Positions 41,658-50,254 of a stretch of 64,000 bases of DNA are shown one piece after another. The notes under the pieces were generated by a model that worked only from the letters and a program-made list of their open reading frames with translations, did no database searches and was not told the DNA's origin. The translations under genes were made by a program, and so were the position numbers. Position 1 is the stretch's first letter. The number at the start of each line of letters is the position of its first letter. This DNA is from Paenibacillus sp. FSL R5-0623 (GTDB lineage: Bacteria; Bacillota; Bacilli; Paenibacillales; Paenibacillaceae): positions 3,906,001 to 3,970,000 of the forward strand of contig NZ_CP150233.1 in assembly GCF_037974265.1 (NCBI RefSeq), written 5' to 3'.

Positions 41658-43241
41658 TTACGATGTCGACTCAATCTCCACTACCGTCTCAGAAGCGGGG
41701 TTCCAGCGCCACTTGGCTTGTTTCCCGCTTGCGTTATGCAATCCGCCGATCCAGAATTCATCCTGCTTCAGCAGTGCCCAATCGACTTCTCCATTCAATA
41801 CCTGAATTCCGAGTTCCGTTAGTGACAGGACTACGTCACGGAATTTTCCATCATGCTGCTTGAAATTAGGGAAAGTCGTTGCATCGCTCATCTGAAGAAG
41901 GGCATGAGGTCCTTCTGTCATCCGCCTCAGATGGGCCCAGTATTCAAGATCACCCATCCCGAGAATATGCAGCTTGTCCCCTACCTCGCGAAATAATGGA
42001 TACGGATGCTCCACACCCGCTCTAATGGTCTCCAGTGTTGTCTGCTCAATGAGCCCCAGACCATTCGATACAGATGGCAGACGGGACAAATGTGCCTTAA
42101 AGGCAGCTTCCGCAAAGGGTAGCGCAGAAGTGTCTGCCTGCAAGTAATCCAGATGATGCCGGAAATCAGTCGACGTATAGGCTTCCCAGAACTGTGCACC
42201 GGCTTGTAACTCGTTTCTCTCAATCACATGCCAACTACCGGACAGACGTTCAATCTGTGTGGAGGTAAGCTGTCCCAGTCCTCTAAAGTGCTCAATCTCT
42301 GGATACGAGTCAATGCACAGCAGATTCAGTTTCGTATTCTGGAGCGCTTGTCCTTTGAAATAATGCAATAGATACGATAACATCGTCTGATCATAGAGAT
42401 CGTATTCGAACCATAAGACAATTTCCTTGTATTGTTGAAACGAATGCAACTTGTGTTCAAGTTCCTCAATCTTCAAGTATTCCGCCTGTGGAATGCCCAA
42501 CTGCTGCTCTAACACGGATGCACGATTCTTCCGCTCCTTTGTATATCCCATCTCTTTGGCTACCGGGCCGTACGTATACAACTCTCTCCATACCAGGATG
42601 TCTCCCTGAATTCCACTCTCTCTTAAATGATTGGCAGCGTGATCCCCATTCATAATGTGTAACAATCCTTTTCCCCCTTCATACAAGTCACTGAATACAG
42701 AGACCAGATCCCTTACTGGCATAGAGCGCTTGAGTTTGGATCGGGCATCGAACAGTCTTTTCTTTAATGCAGGTACCTTCACCCCGAGGAAATCCGATAT
42801 TTCCTTGAGCGAGTATCCTTCCAAATAAAACAGTTCAACAGCAATCCGCATCGATGATGGCAGTATTGCAATGGAATCACGAAGCGTACGATGCATTTCA
42901 TTTTGCACCGCTTGTTTTTCCGGATTATGCCCCTGATCCTCTTCATGGAATACATGCTCCAGCTCCTGAACTGGTATCATGGTATGTTGCTTGCGTCTTA
43001 GCCAGCGATAACACTGCCTCTCCACGATCACCTTGAACCACCCGGGAAAAGCCTCAGGAGCTTCCAGCTTGGACAGATTCCCAAAGGCTTCAGTAAATGC
43101 CTCCTGTACGACATCTTCAGCCCAAAATGTATCTCCTAAACGATTGTAGGCAACAGCAAGAGCCATCCCGCGATATTGAGACATCAGTTGTGCGTAAGCT
43201 TCGGTTTCGCCCTTCATCGCTCCTTCAATCCATGAATTCAA
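41658..43241 (-). CDS. ECF sigma factor fused to a DUF1835-like domain
   Basis: A 527-residue fusion. Residues 1-165 are an ECF sigma factor: region 2 as DTFWAEDVVQEAFTEAFGNL and FPGWFKVIVERQCYRWLRRK, region 4 as LPSSMRIAVELFYLEGYSLK...KKRLFDARSKLKR. From about residue 190 the sequence LLHIMNGDHAANHLRESGIQ followed by GDILVWRELYTYGPV matches the start of DUF1835 proteins. Near residues 400-445 there is a DUF3658-like end (HILGMGDLEYWAHLRRM). The TTG start has AAGGGAG at 9 nt. The large C-terminal part is not an anti-sigma or SnoaL extension that I know. It may sense a ligand controlling the sigma part. No separate anti-sigma gene is adjacent. Confidence 0.82.
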   Translation of the reverse strand: MNSWIEGAMKGETEAYAQLMSQYRGMALAVAYNRLGDTFWAEDVVQEAFTEAFGNLSKLEAPEAFPGWFKVIVERQCYRWLRRKQHTMIPVQELEHVFHEEDQGHNPEKQAVQNEMHRTLRDSIAILPSSMRIAVELFYLEGYSLKEISDFLGVKVPALKKRLFDARSKLKRSMPVRDLVSVFSDLYEGGKGLLHIMNGDHAANHLRESGIQGDILVWRELYTYGPVAKEMGYTKERKNRASVLEQQLGIPQAEYLKIEELEHKLHSFQQYKEIVLWFEYDLYDQTMLSYLLHYFKGQALQNTKLNLLCIDSYPEIEHFRGLGQLTSTQIERLSGSWHVIERNELQAGAQFWEAYTSTDFRHHLDYLQADTSALPFAEAAFKAHLSRLPSVSNGLGLIEQTTLETIRAGVEHPYPLFREVGDKLHILGMGDLEYWAHLRRMTEGPHALLQMSDATTFPNFKQHDGKFRDVVLSLTELGIQVLNGEVDWALLKQDEFWIGGLHNASGKQAKWRWNPASETVVEIESTS

Positions 43242-43362
43242 TGCTATGGACTCCCTTCATATAAGCATGCTGCTTGTTCTATTCATGTATAAGTGCCATG
43301 TTATCACCAAAAGGTTACGTATAACTCTAAACCTATAGTAACCTTCATATATATGTTTATGT

Positions 43363-43406
43363 AAAAAGCTGTCCTGTCTGCGGATTACCTCCACATTCAG
43401 GACAGC
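43363..43406 (-). terminator. Terminator after gerQ
   Basis: GCTGTCCTG and CAGGACAGC form a perfect 9-bp stem with a 21-nt loop; the minus strand ends in TTTTTAC. Confidence 0.75.
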
Positions 43407-43427
43407 GAAGTAAATCAGTATGTGTTA

Positions 43428-43442
43428 GACATGTGACATGTC
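43428..43442. promoter_or_regulatory. Short inverted repeat downstream of gerQ
   Basis: GACATGT and ACATGTC around a single central G. The role is unclear; it may only extend the 3' untranslated structure. Confidence 0.25.
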
Positions 43443-43474
43443 AGTTATCAATCAACATGATGAGGTGAAAATGA

Positions 43475-43990
43475 TTATCTGCTTGGAGCTTGCGGGTAAT
43501 TGCCTACCACGCCCGGATATTGATACAACAACGGCTCATCAAATGTAGCATAGTCGAAGTTGACCATCAACAGCATGATTCGTCTTCCTGTCTTCGGGTC
43601 ACTTATGATAATATGGTCACGGCCCGCTGCTTCAATGATACCTTGGAAAATACGAGCGTTCCATTCTTTGTTGCCTTCGTAAGTCATATAGAATGTACCG
43701 AATTTACCAAGATTCAGACGTAAAATATTCTCAATGTATGATTGCTCGAACTGTGGAGCCGTTGTTGTAATCACTGCACCGGTTGGTGTCATTGGGCTTC
43801 CACTGGATACGAGTGGGGGTACACTTGTGGAGCTTGGTGATACCATCCCTGGCATTGGTGACATGGCAGGCATTCCGTTACCAATTTTGTAAGACGTACC
43901 TTGAACCTGAGAATTGGCTTGTTGACCCAACACAGAATTCGCTTGCTGACCCAGTGTTTGAGTCGTTGGTTGATAAGGTTGATTAATCAT
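43475..43990 (-). CDS. gerQ: Spore coat protein GerQ
   Basis: A 171-residue inner-coat protein needed to localise CwlJ for germination. The N-terminus is Gln/Pro-rich with a short tandem repeat (LGQQANSVLGQQANS). The C-terminal 85 residues are the conserved GerQ domain: QSYIENILRLNLGKFGTFYM, TYEGNKEWNARIFQGIIEAA and GRDHIIISDPKTGRRIMLLM. The ATG is preceded by GGGAGG. The gene lies 18 nt downstream of cwlJ on the same strand, as in B. subtilis (cwlJ-gerQ/ywdL). Expression in the mother cell under a late sporulation sigma factor is expected; I did not identify the promoter. Confidence 0.95.
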   Translation of the reverse strand: MINQPYQPTTQTLGQQANSVLGQQANSQVQGTSYKIGNGMPAMSPMPGMVSPSSTSVPPLVSSGSPMTPTGAVITTTAPQFEQSYIENILRLNLGKFGTFYMTYEGNKEWNARIFQGIIEAAGRDHIIISDPKTGRRIMLLMVNFDYATFDEPLLYQYPGVVGNYPQAPSR

Positions 43991-44008
43991 AGTGATTCCT
44001 CCCAAAAT

Positions 44009-44431
44009 TTAATATACTTCCGGACAGTCTTCGCCTGAAGGACTGAAGAAACAATGCGCTTTGAAACGTCCTGTATTTTGCTGGTCATACCACGTTGCCG
44101 GACACTCGGCCACAGGTCGGAAGAACCACAATGAATTGCTGGCAGGCCAGAAGCGCTCTCCATTGATCACCCGTTGTGCTAGACGAATCTCGGACTGTCT
44201 TGCCCGTTGGTAAAAGTACCCCTTCTGTGTTGACTCGTAGCCTCCTGGATTCTGGAATACCATACGATTGATATCGCGAATATCCTTAAAGTCCAGACAA
44301 TCCACCAGCACCCGGTTCACACTTACATTGCCCACAAGCAACATACCCTGTTCGCCGTCACCTTCAGCCTCTGCCCTCATGAGCCTAGCCAGCAGCTTGA
44401 CGTCCTCTGAGTTGGCTTTAATAACAGCCAT
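44009..44431 (-). CDS. cwlJ: Spore cortex-lytic enzyme CwlJ
   Basis: A 140-residue SleB/CwlJ-family cell wall hydrolase. MAVIKANSEDVKLLARLMRA is followed by EAEGDGEQGMLLVGNVSVNR with the catalytic glutamate region, then GYFYQRARQSE, NGERFWPASNSLWFFRP and CPATWYDQ, which closely resemble B. subtilis CwlJ. It degrades spore cortex peptidoglycan during germination in response to calcium dipicolinate. The start is the ATG after GGGAGG; the frame is open much further upstream, but that part reads antisense to terminator-like sequence and has no homology. Length matches known CwlJ. Confidence 0.95.
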   Translation of the reverse strand: MAVIKANSEDVKLLARLMRAEAEGDGEQGMLLVGNVSVNRVLVDCLDFKDIRDINRMVFQNPGGYESTQKGYFYQRARQSEIRLAQRVINGERFWPASNSLWFFRPVAECPATWYDQQNTGRFKAHCFFSPSGEDCPEVY

Positions 44432-44522
44432 AGTCTGTTTCCTCCCTTGTTTCAGCTGTTCATCACCGTACATCGTATTGTGCAGGAGCCCATTCGGTGA
44501 CACGATTCCATCTTTTTTCCAT

Positions 44523-44564
44523 AAAAAAAAGCCCGGAACCTCACCCAAGGTGAAGTCCCGAAGC
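44523..44564 (-). terminator. Terminator between the two-module gene and cwlJ
   Basis: GGAACCTCACC and GGTGAAGTCCC pair with one wobble or mismatch and a 3-nt loop; the minus strand ends with T8. Confidence 0.85.
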
Positions 44565-44591
44565 AACTCGTTTCTTATAATACTCGCCTGT

Positions 44592-46337
44592 TTAAGGCTT
44601 GGCTTCAATCCAATAATCATAGGCATGGACAATGTTGCCTTGGTAAGCCTGATGTTCGGCCAACAGATCCGGAAGCTTGGCAAGCTGAAGTTCCATCTCC
44701 TCTGCCCCTTTTTCATAAAAAGAAATATGAGGGCCTTCGTGGTTCTGCTTCATTTCTACCGAAATCATCAACCTTTTACCCAAACGATCCGCAATCTCCA
44801 TCTCCTGACTCACAACAGCAGCAATCCCATTGGAACCTTCGGCGTTGTTACGGAAAGCCATCAGCGATACATGATCAAGTGTACGGATCATAAATTCAGT
44901 CACAGATGTATCTTTTCCTGGCAACGCGAAGCTATCCAGCCATACAGCAAGGTCTGCGCTTGTTTCGAGATCACTGTCCTTCTTTGTTTCTTCCTGGAAA
45001 AATGTAATGTTGGCAGCCCATTCCGTTAACAGGGTGTCCCGACTATTCTCCCACTCCGGCAATGTGTAAGGCTCAATATCCAGATGGATGCCTTCAAATC
45101 GTTCATCCGGCTCGGATTCAGCATTATAGTTTTTCACATAATCAATCAAGCGCTTAATACGTGGACGATTCTCCTTCTTGCCCCAGATCGGGTGTCCACC
45201 CATTGCATGGATCTCAATGCCCTGCGCTTTTGCCCGTTTCACAAAACTGCGGTAACTGGAATAGGGTTGATCCAGATCTAATCGCACATACAACCAGTTA
45301 ATATTCTGCTCTCTAGCAAACGCTAGTATGTGCTCTCCCCCGTCATTCGTCACCTGAGAGGCCTCCCAGATATACGTTCCCCGAATCTCTGGCTGATTGG
45401 ATGGAATCTCCGGTGATGGCAGTTCTGACGGCTCCAGTTGCCCCCAGTATATGATGTCATGTACAGCAGAACCTGCGTAGGAACTATGCTCGCCGAATGC
45501 GGAGGCAACTTCTTCAATAACGCTTTCCAGTTGTGCTGCACCTTTCCCGGCAAATGACGTGAACTCCTCGCCAGGCATGGGCTTGGTGTTCAACCCAACC
45601 GTGACGCTCACATTGCTGGCATCGGCCCAGTTCATTTCCTGTTCAATCAAACGTATGATACCATTGTTCCCTTGCGCGTTATCACGGTAAGCGAGTATAG
45701 TGACATGCTCCACTCGTTCAATGAACCAACGTGACAATGGTTCGTTATCTGCATCCTCAGAAACTCTATTTCCTGTGATGGTATAGGAATCCAGCCAAAA
45801 TGGCAGGTCAATATTCACTGCAACTGCGCCATCCTGTCTCACTTGCTCAAATAACAGATTCATATTGGCTACCCATGATTGTACCAGTGGCTTGGCATCT
45901 TCTTTCCAGGCCGGTAACACATAGGGTTTGATATCCAGATGTATGGCATCAAATTGCTCGTTAGTCTCAACAGCTTGATTGTAATCACTTACCCACGACG
46001 CTAATCTGAGCATGGGGCCTTCACGGCCACTGAGTGCCCAGGATGGATCGCCTCCCAGTGCTTCAACCGTAATACCCGCACGGCTGGCTTTGGCTATAAA
46101 CGTCTGGTATACCTCTTTGGACAGCGTCATGTCTATATTCACGTACAGCCTGTTTATCTTATGTTTAGCTGCATTGGCCAACAGCTCATCTCCGTTGCTA
46201 ACAGACTGCGCCTGCCATACCCAGGCCGCCCGTATATCTGCGCCGTCAGCTTCAGCAGGAGACTCATTCCCTATCATTATCATCCCTCCGATCAGCAGTA
46301 ACAGCCAAAATACCTTCCGGGATTGTTTCCCGAACAT
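44592..46337 (-). CDS. Secreted protein with two tandem TIM-barrel-like modules
   Basis: A 581-residue exported protein: signal peptide (KVFWLLLLIGGMIMIGN) followed by two homologous modules of about 260 residues (about 33-300 and 308-578). Each contains the same landmarks: RxxWxWQA/TYIWEAS start, NRLYVNIDMTL / NWLYVRLDLDQ, ALGGDPSWAL / AMGGHPIWGK, AIHLDIKPY / GIHLDIEPY, VWLDSF-like, HVTILAYRDNAQGNNGII / HVSLMAFRNNAEGSNGIA, and a terminal YWGQLE / DYWIEAK. The pattern resembles glycosidase-type TIM barrels, with D-I-E as a possible catalytic pair. In module 1 that Glu is Lys, so only module 2 may be active. I do not recognise a named family. Confidence 0.75.
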   Translation of the reverse strand: MFGKQSRKVFWLLLLIGGMIMIGNESPAEADGADIRAAWVWQAQSVSNGDELLANAAKHKINRLYVNIDMTLSKEVYQTFIAKASRAGITVEALGGDPSWALSGREGPMLRLASWVSDYNQAVETNEQFDAIHLDIKPYVLPAWKEDAKPLVQSWVANMNLLFEQVRQDGAVAVNIDLPFWLDSYTITGNRVSEDADNEPLSRWFIERVEHVTILAYRDNAQGNNGIIRLIEQEMNWADASNVSVTVGLNTKPMPGEEFTSFAGKGAAQLESVIEEVASAFGEHSSYAGSAVHDIIYWGQLEPSELPSPEIPSNQPEIRGTYIWEASQVTNDGGEHILAFAREQNINWLYVRLDLDQPYSSYRSFVKRAKAQGIEIHAMGGHPIWGKKENRPRIKRLIDYVKNYNAESEPDERFEGIHLDIEPYTLPEWENSRDTLLTEWAANITFFQEETKKDSDLETSADLAVWLDSFALPGKDTSVTEFMIRTLDHVSLMAFRNNAEGSNGIAAVVSQEMEIADRLGKRLMISVEMKQNHEGPHISFYEKGAEEMELQLAKLPDLLAEHQAYQGNIVHAYDYWIEAKP

Positions 46338-46403
46338 ATACTCCCTCCATTCCTCTACTGTTGTAAAATCACATTAATTATAGCAACCGAGTTATCAAAA
46401 ACA

Positions 46404-46434
46404 AATAAGCCCAAGTGCTTAACTTGGGCTTATT
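46404..46434 (-). terminator. Terminator after the SDR gene
   Basis: AATAAGCCCAAGT and ACTTGGGCTTATT form a perfect 13-bp stem with a 5-nt loop. Confidence 0.88.
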
Positions 46435-46481
46435 GCTCTGAAGTTGGGACAGCTTAGGGCTCGCCCGGCTCAATCCCGGTT

Positions 46482-47231
46482 CTAGTCCTCATATATCATT
46501 TTTCGGGTCATGCCTCCATCAATAACGAGGTTGGTCCCTGTGACAAAGGTATTGCTTGGATCAGACAAATATAGACAAGCACGGGAGATATCCGAAGGAA
46601 CACCCACACGACCGGAGGGATGCTGTTCATGGTCCTCCTTTTTCAATTTCTCCACGTCACCTGTCTCAATCCATCCCGGACTGATACAATTGACCCGAAT
46701 TTGGTCCTTGCCCAGTGAGACCGCCAGCGCATGCGTCAGAGCTACAATCGCTCCTTTGGATGCGGCATAAGCTTCGGTATCCGGCTCAGACATCAGCGCA
46801 CGGGTAGAAGCCATGTTGATAATGGCACCCCCGTGTTCATTGTTTTTCATATGTTTGGCCGCTTCCCGACTCGCCAAAAAGCAACTTCTCACATTGGTAT
46901 TGAGTACATCGTCCCATTCTTCCAGCGTCAGCTCGTAGGGTGACTTCCACTTGGCGAGTCCTGCATTATTCACCAGAACATCGATTTGCTTGAATTCTTC
47001 CACGGTTGTACGAAAAAGATTCGTAATATCCTGTTCGCTCCGAACATCACATTGGACAAAGATGGCTTCTCCACCTTCATTACGAATGGAAGCTGCGGCT
47101 GCTGCACCCTCCGCCTCCTTGTAGTCAGCAAGTACAACTTTGGCCCCCGCGACTGCATATGCTTCAGCCACACTCCGTCCTATTCCCTGAGCGGCCCCTG
47201 TTACAACAACGACCTGATCTGTATATGACAT
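46482..47231 (-). CDS. Short-chain dehydrogenase/reductase
   Basis: A 249-residue classical SDR. The coenzyme motif is VVTGAAQGIGRSVAEAYA (TGxxxGxG, residues 10-18), followed by NNAGLAKW (NNAG, around residue 90). The catalytic Ser lies in INMASTRAL and the YAASK motif in EAYAASKGAIVALTHALA (around residues 155-159), followed by VNCISPGWIETGDV. Substrates of such enzymes vary widely (sugars, alcohols, keto-acyl groups); none can be fixed here. RBS GAGGAGG is well spaced. It forms a single-gene unit with its own terminator. Confidence 0.92.
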   Translation of the reverse strand: MSYTDQVVVVTGAAQGIGRSVAEAYAVAGAKVVLADYKEAEGAAAAASIRNEGGEAIFVQCDVRSEQDITNLFRTTVEEFKQIDVLVNNAGLAKWKSPYELTLEEWDDVLNTNVRSCFLASREAAKHMKNNEHGGAIINMASTRALMSEPDTEAYAASKGAIVALTHALAVSLGKDQIRVNCISPGWIETGDVEKLKKEDHEQHPSGRVGVPSDISRACLYLSDPSNTFVTGTNLVIDGGMTRKMIYED

Positions 47232-47340
47232 ATTGATTGCCTCCTCTATTGTAATGATCCTTTGATCATACCCTCATTAAGCCTCTTCTTATATAAAAAC
47301 ACGATAGGCCCATTAAGAAACGCTTGTCCAGCAAATAATC

Positions 47341-47370
47341 AAAAAAAGCTCACGCCATTCTGGCGCAAGC
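47341..47370 (-). terminator. Terminator after the DUF2500-like gene
   Basis: AGCT-CA-CGCCA and TGGCG-CA-AGCT pair around TTC, followed on the minus strand by T7. A related hairpin follows a gene remnant near 50.2 kb. Confidence 0.8.
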
Positions 47371-47378
47371 TGCTCAGT

Positions 47379-47771
47379 TTAACCCCGTAGGCGTTCAGAA
47401 TATACGCGATTATATCGCTCGAAGCCTACATAACGCGTTCCTTTGAACGAGAGCCGTCCTTCATCCCCCTCAGCGCACAAACCATACTCTTCACCATTGA
47501 CTTTGAATTCAAGCCGATCTCCACTTTCTACTTCAAAGGTGACGTAGTATAACGTTCGTGCTGTACTGCCCGGTTCAGATTGCGACTGACTCATCTTCAT
47601 CCGTCTGCTGGTGATTCGTGAAGGCACGGTCAATAGCGGCTCCGAGTTGTTGCGTCCCCACCTCCATACCTCCTTTCCCATCGACAGAAGGACTATACCT
47701 ATAATCAGAACAAATACAACCGGAAAGACGGTTCCAAACAAATCAAACATCCAGGATGATTCAATGCCCAT
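47379..47771 (-). CDS. DUF2500-like membrane protein
   Basis: A 130-residue protein with one N-terminal TM helix (LFGTVFPVVFVLIIGIVLLS, around residues 10-30) and a cytoplasmic beta-rich domain containing PSRITSRRMKMS, TLYYVTFEVESGDRLEFKVN and GLCAEGDEGRLSFKGTRYVG, the usual DUF2500 pattern. The ATG has GGAGGG upstream; the open frame extends 23 codons further without support. Function unknown. A degraded copy of its 3' end and terminator lies about 3 kb to the right. Confidence 0.85.
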   Translation of the reverse strand: MGIESSWMFDLFGTVFPVVFVLIIGIVLLSMGKEVWRWGRNNSEPLLTVPSRITSRRMKMSQSQSEPGSTARTLYYVTFEVESGDRLEFKVNGEEYGLCAEGDEGRLSFKGTRYVGFERYNRVYSERLRG

Positions 47772-47887
47772 GTCTCTCCCTCCGTTCATACAACTTAGGA
47801 CAGCCGGAGTCTTGACCCGTCTCCAGTAATGTATATGCACGTAAACAAGGAACTTGTTATCCGGATTGAAATCGAACGGTGTGAAGG

Positions 47888-47918
47888 GGAAAACCCTCCG
47901 GCAGAATACCGAAGGGTT
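47888..47918 (-). terminator. Terminator after the lipoprotein gene
   Basis: AACCCTCCGG and CCGAAGGGTT pair over 10 positions with one wobble; TTTT follows on the minus strand. Confidence 0.7.
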
Positions 47919-47980
47919 GCTTTATCCGAAAATAAGTACTATTTCATTATCTAATACCTTGCTTAACTAGCAGCCCTGTT

Positions 47981-48550
47981 TTATTTAAAGGTTGTTGCAA
48001 ATCGTTGATCCGACAATATAACCTGATTAACCTGTCCTTCTTTTGTCAGCATAAACGATGCACGATAGATAGCCAGATCATCTTTTTCCGCTTGCAGCGA
48101 CTTCTCATCCAGGAATGTTTCCTTCTGAATATGATAGGCATAATCGATATTACGTTCAGATTCGACCAAAACATGTTCCTTGCCATACAGGTCGAGAATC
48201 TCTTGATGTGTCATCCCCGCCTCTGCCTCGCGAGCCGTCTTAAAGTACCCTTTCGAGTCCTTGTTCAAGATGATACTAACGACTTTGGCATCCCTATACC
48301 CAATCGTGATTCCGTTATTGTATTGATAGGATTGACCCACACCAGTAGATGTTCCCTCACCGAGGATTTTCTCCGCCTCTTCCTGACTCATTCCATACGT
48401 AATCTTATCCTCACTGTCGGTCTTCGTCACAGCCAGATCCTGTTCTGAAAATTCGTTTGGATTAAATTTGCTATTGCCGCAAGCCGTGATCATGATTAAT
48501 AATAATGTCGCAACAATCCATGTTATTTTTCTCCAGTGTCCATTCCTCAT
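47981..48550 (-). CDS. Hypothetical lipoprotein
   Basis: A 189-residue lipoprotein: after a basic start (MRNGHWRKI) the hydrophobic helix ends in a lipobox LIMITACGN with Cys around residue 23. The mature part contains KITYGMSQEEAEKILGEGTS and GMTHQEILDLYGKEHVL. These are two SmpA/OmlA-like (GMsxxEvxxxlG) segments, suggesting a tandem small alpha/beta fold used in extracytoplasmic binding proteins. The ATG lies after AGAGGTGA. Function unknown. Confidence 0.8.
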   Translation of the reverse strand: MRNGHWRKITWIVATLLLIMITACGNSKFNPNEFSEQDLAVTKTDSEDKITYGMSQEEAEKILGEGTSTGVGQSYQYNNGITIGYRDAKVVSIILNKDSKGYFKTAREAEAGMTHQEILDLYGKEHVLVESERNIDYAYHIQKETFLDEKSLQAEKDDLAIYRASFMLTKEGQVNQVILSDQRFATTFK

Positions 48551-48687
48551 GTACTCACCTCTGAGGTTTTTCCAATATTTTATCATATTAACTACTGAAA
48601 AAATAATTAGTGGTGAAGTTTTTGCCATTCCTCACAAAATAAAAAGGGTATCCGATATGTAGTTACTCCTGTACCATTATCCGCTCC

Positions 48688-48729
48688 AACTGAGATAACA
48701 GCTTCGGGTAAAGCACTGTTATCTCAGTT
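48688..48729. repeat. Long perfect hairpin without T-run
   Basis: AACTGAGATAACAG and CTGTTATCTCAGTT are perfectly complementary over 14 bp around a 14-nt loop that can itself pair CTT/AAG. No T-run follows on either strand. It lies downstream of the collagen-like gene and upstream of the lipoprotein gene, so it may act as a terminator of other type, an mRNA-stabilising 3' end, or a protein-binding palindrome. Confidence 0.6.
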
Positions 48730-48804
48730 CAAGCAAACCCATATTACCATTGTAGATGCATATTTAATAAAGCTGAGGACAATTAGCCTAGGCTGTTAAC
48801 GGAC

Positions 48805-50016
48805 TCATGCTAATTGTGTGATCACAAGATGTGCCGATACAGGTCTTGTTCCGCCCGCAAGTGGCGTGATTGTTAATGCTGTAGCATTACCAGCCGGGTT
48901 CCGTACGGTCAGAATAGAATTAATCACGGTTGTCTGCACTAAAGCCATACCCACAATCTGAGACGTTCCCGTTGCTCGCCCAACTACAGTAGGAGCCAAA
49001 TCTGCCCCATTGTTAGTTAAGATTAATTGACCAGCTTCATTGATGCTCACCTGGAACAAAATCTGATACGTACCAATGGCTGCCAGATTAAATGAACTTG
49101 GCCCCGTGCGTGCGATCGTTGTTCCACTTGTCGGCCCATCCTGAGGAAAGCTTACATCCGTACCGGGAGCAACCGTTGCTGCATTATCAGGTGGCATCAG
49201 CGCGAAAAAGTCAGCAAAACCCAGTACGCCTCCAGCTGCTCCTGTGGCACCTGTAACTCCCGTGGCTCCAGCAGGACCAGCTACTCCTGTCGCACCTGTC
49301 GGGCCTACTGCTCCAGCAGGACCTACCGCTCCTGTTGCACCGGCTGGGCCTGCCGGACCTACTGCTCCAGCGGGACCTACCGCTCCTGCTGCACCGGCTG
49401 GGCCTGCCGGACCTACTGCTCCAGCGGGACCTACCGCTCCTGCTGCACCGGCTGGGCCTGCCGGACCTACTGCCCCAGCGGGACCTACCGCTCCTGCTGC
49501 ACCGGCTGGGCCTGCTGGACCTGCTGCTCCTGTCGCACCCGTCGGCCCAACAGCTCCAGCGGGGCCAGGAAAACCTTGAGGTCCAATCGCTCCGGCAGGT
49601 CCGGGATTACCTTGCGGACCTTGTGGCCCTACGGCACCTGCTTCTCCTGGAATCCCCTGAGCTCCCATGGGTCCAGCGGGACCTACCGGACCTTGAGAGC
49701 CTACCGCTCCAGCAGGACCAGGCTGTCCCTGAGGTCCTTGTGGTCCAGGCGGCCCCCCCGCTGGTCCTTGAGCTCCAGGTGGCCCTTCAACCCCTTGTTT
49801 ACCTGGAATACCCTGTACGCCCTGTACGCCTTGTATACCTTGTGGTCCTGTTGGGCCAACAACAGTAGGTGTAGATATATTCACTTCTGGAGGCGGACAT
49901 TTTACTTGAACGAACTTTTTGGCCACTTTCAATCGGCGTTCTTTTCTTTTAATTTTACACGGATGTAATGTTGCCTTTTTTCTCTTCATACGTTTCTTCA
50001 CTTCTGAATAACTCAC
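48805..50016 (-). CDS. BclA-like collagen-repeat surface/exosporium protein
   Basis: A 403-residue protein in three parts. The first 53 residues form a very basic N-terminus ([22 protein letters not shown]) with CPPPEVNIS. About 70 Gly-X-Y triplets (residues 54-265) move from [14 protein letters not shown] to regular [18 protein letters not shown] blocks. The C-terminal domain of about 135 residues ([57 protein letters not shown], ending LVITQLA) resembles the C1q/TNF-like BclA C-domain that trimerises on spore surfaces. The start is GTG preceded by GGGAGGTG. It is probably expressed late in sporulation; the promoter was not identified. Confidence 0.88.
   Translation of the reverse strand: MSYSEVKKRMKRKKATLHPCKIKRKERRLKVAKKFVQVKCPPPEVNISTPTVVGPTGPQGIQGVQGVQGIPGKQGVEGPPGAQGPAGGPPGPQGPQGQPGPAGAVGSQGPVGPAGPMGAQGIPGEAGAVGPQGPQGNPGPAGAIGPQGFPGPAGAVGPTGATGAAGPAGPAGAAGAVGPAGAVGPAGPAGAAGAVGPAGAVGPAGPAGAAGAVGPAGAVGPAGPAGATGAVGPAGAVGPTGATGVAGPAGATGVTGATGAAGGVLGFADFFALMPPDNAATVAPGTDVSFPQDGPTSGTTIARTGPSSFNLAAIGTYQILFQVSINEAGQLILTNNGADLAPTVVGRATGTSQIVGMALVQTTVINSILTVRNPAGNATALTITPLAGGTRPVSAHLVITQLA
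49316..49530 (-). repeat. 54-bp tandem repeats in the collagen region
   Basis: About four nearly identical 54-bp units (18 residues each) encode [18 protein letters not shown]. The few differences between units are mostly single silent bases (for example CTGCTG/CTGTTG, GCTCCA/GCCCCA), so the array is recently homogenised and likely to vary in copy number between strains. Confidence 0.85.
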
Positions 50017-50217
50017 CGTGTGGACACCTCCCTACAGACATAGTTTAACGTACGTATGTAGATGAAAAGGTGCGTGGACGAACAACCATTTTAGTGAAAA
50101 ACTCAGCTTATTCCCAGGAAAAACAATAAAATTGAATCACACCGTCCCTACGGTTGATCTAAATTGGTCATAACCATTAATTGAGTCGAGCTGGTTTACG
50201 TAACGGTATTTGTTCAC

Positions 50218-50247
50218 AAAAAAACTCATGCCATTTGGGCATGAGTT
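50218..50247 (-). terminator. Terminator after the DUF2500 remnant
   Basis: AACTCATGCC and GGCATGAGTT form a perfect 10-bp stem with a 5-nt loop; T7 follows on the minus strand. Its position relative to the remnant copies the arrangement at 47.3-47.4 kb. Confidence 0.75.
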
Positions 50248-50254
50248 GCTTGGT

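Noticed and set aside
44432..44716. N-terminal extension of CwlJ
   Set aside because: The frame is open, but it crosses the terminator of the upstream gene, and the internal ATG has a consensus ribosome binding site and matches known CwlJ length.
49244..49868. Plus-strand open frames across the collagen region
   Set aside because: Antisense translations of the Gly-X-Y repeat; same reason as above.
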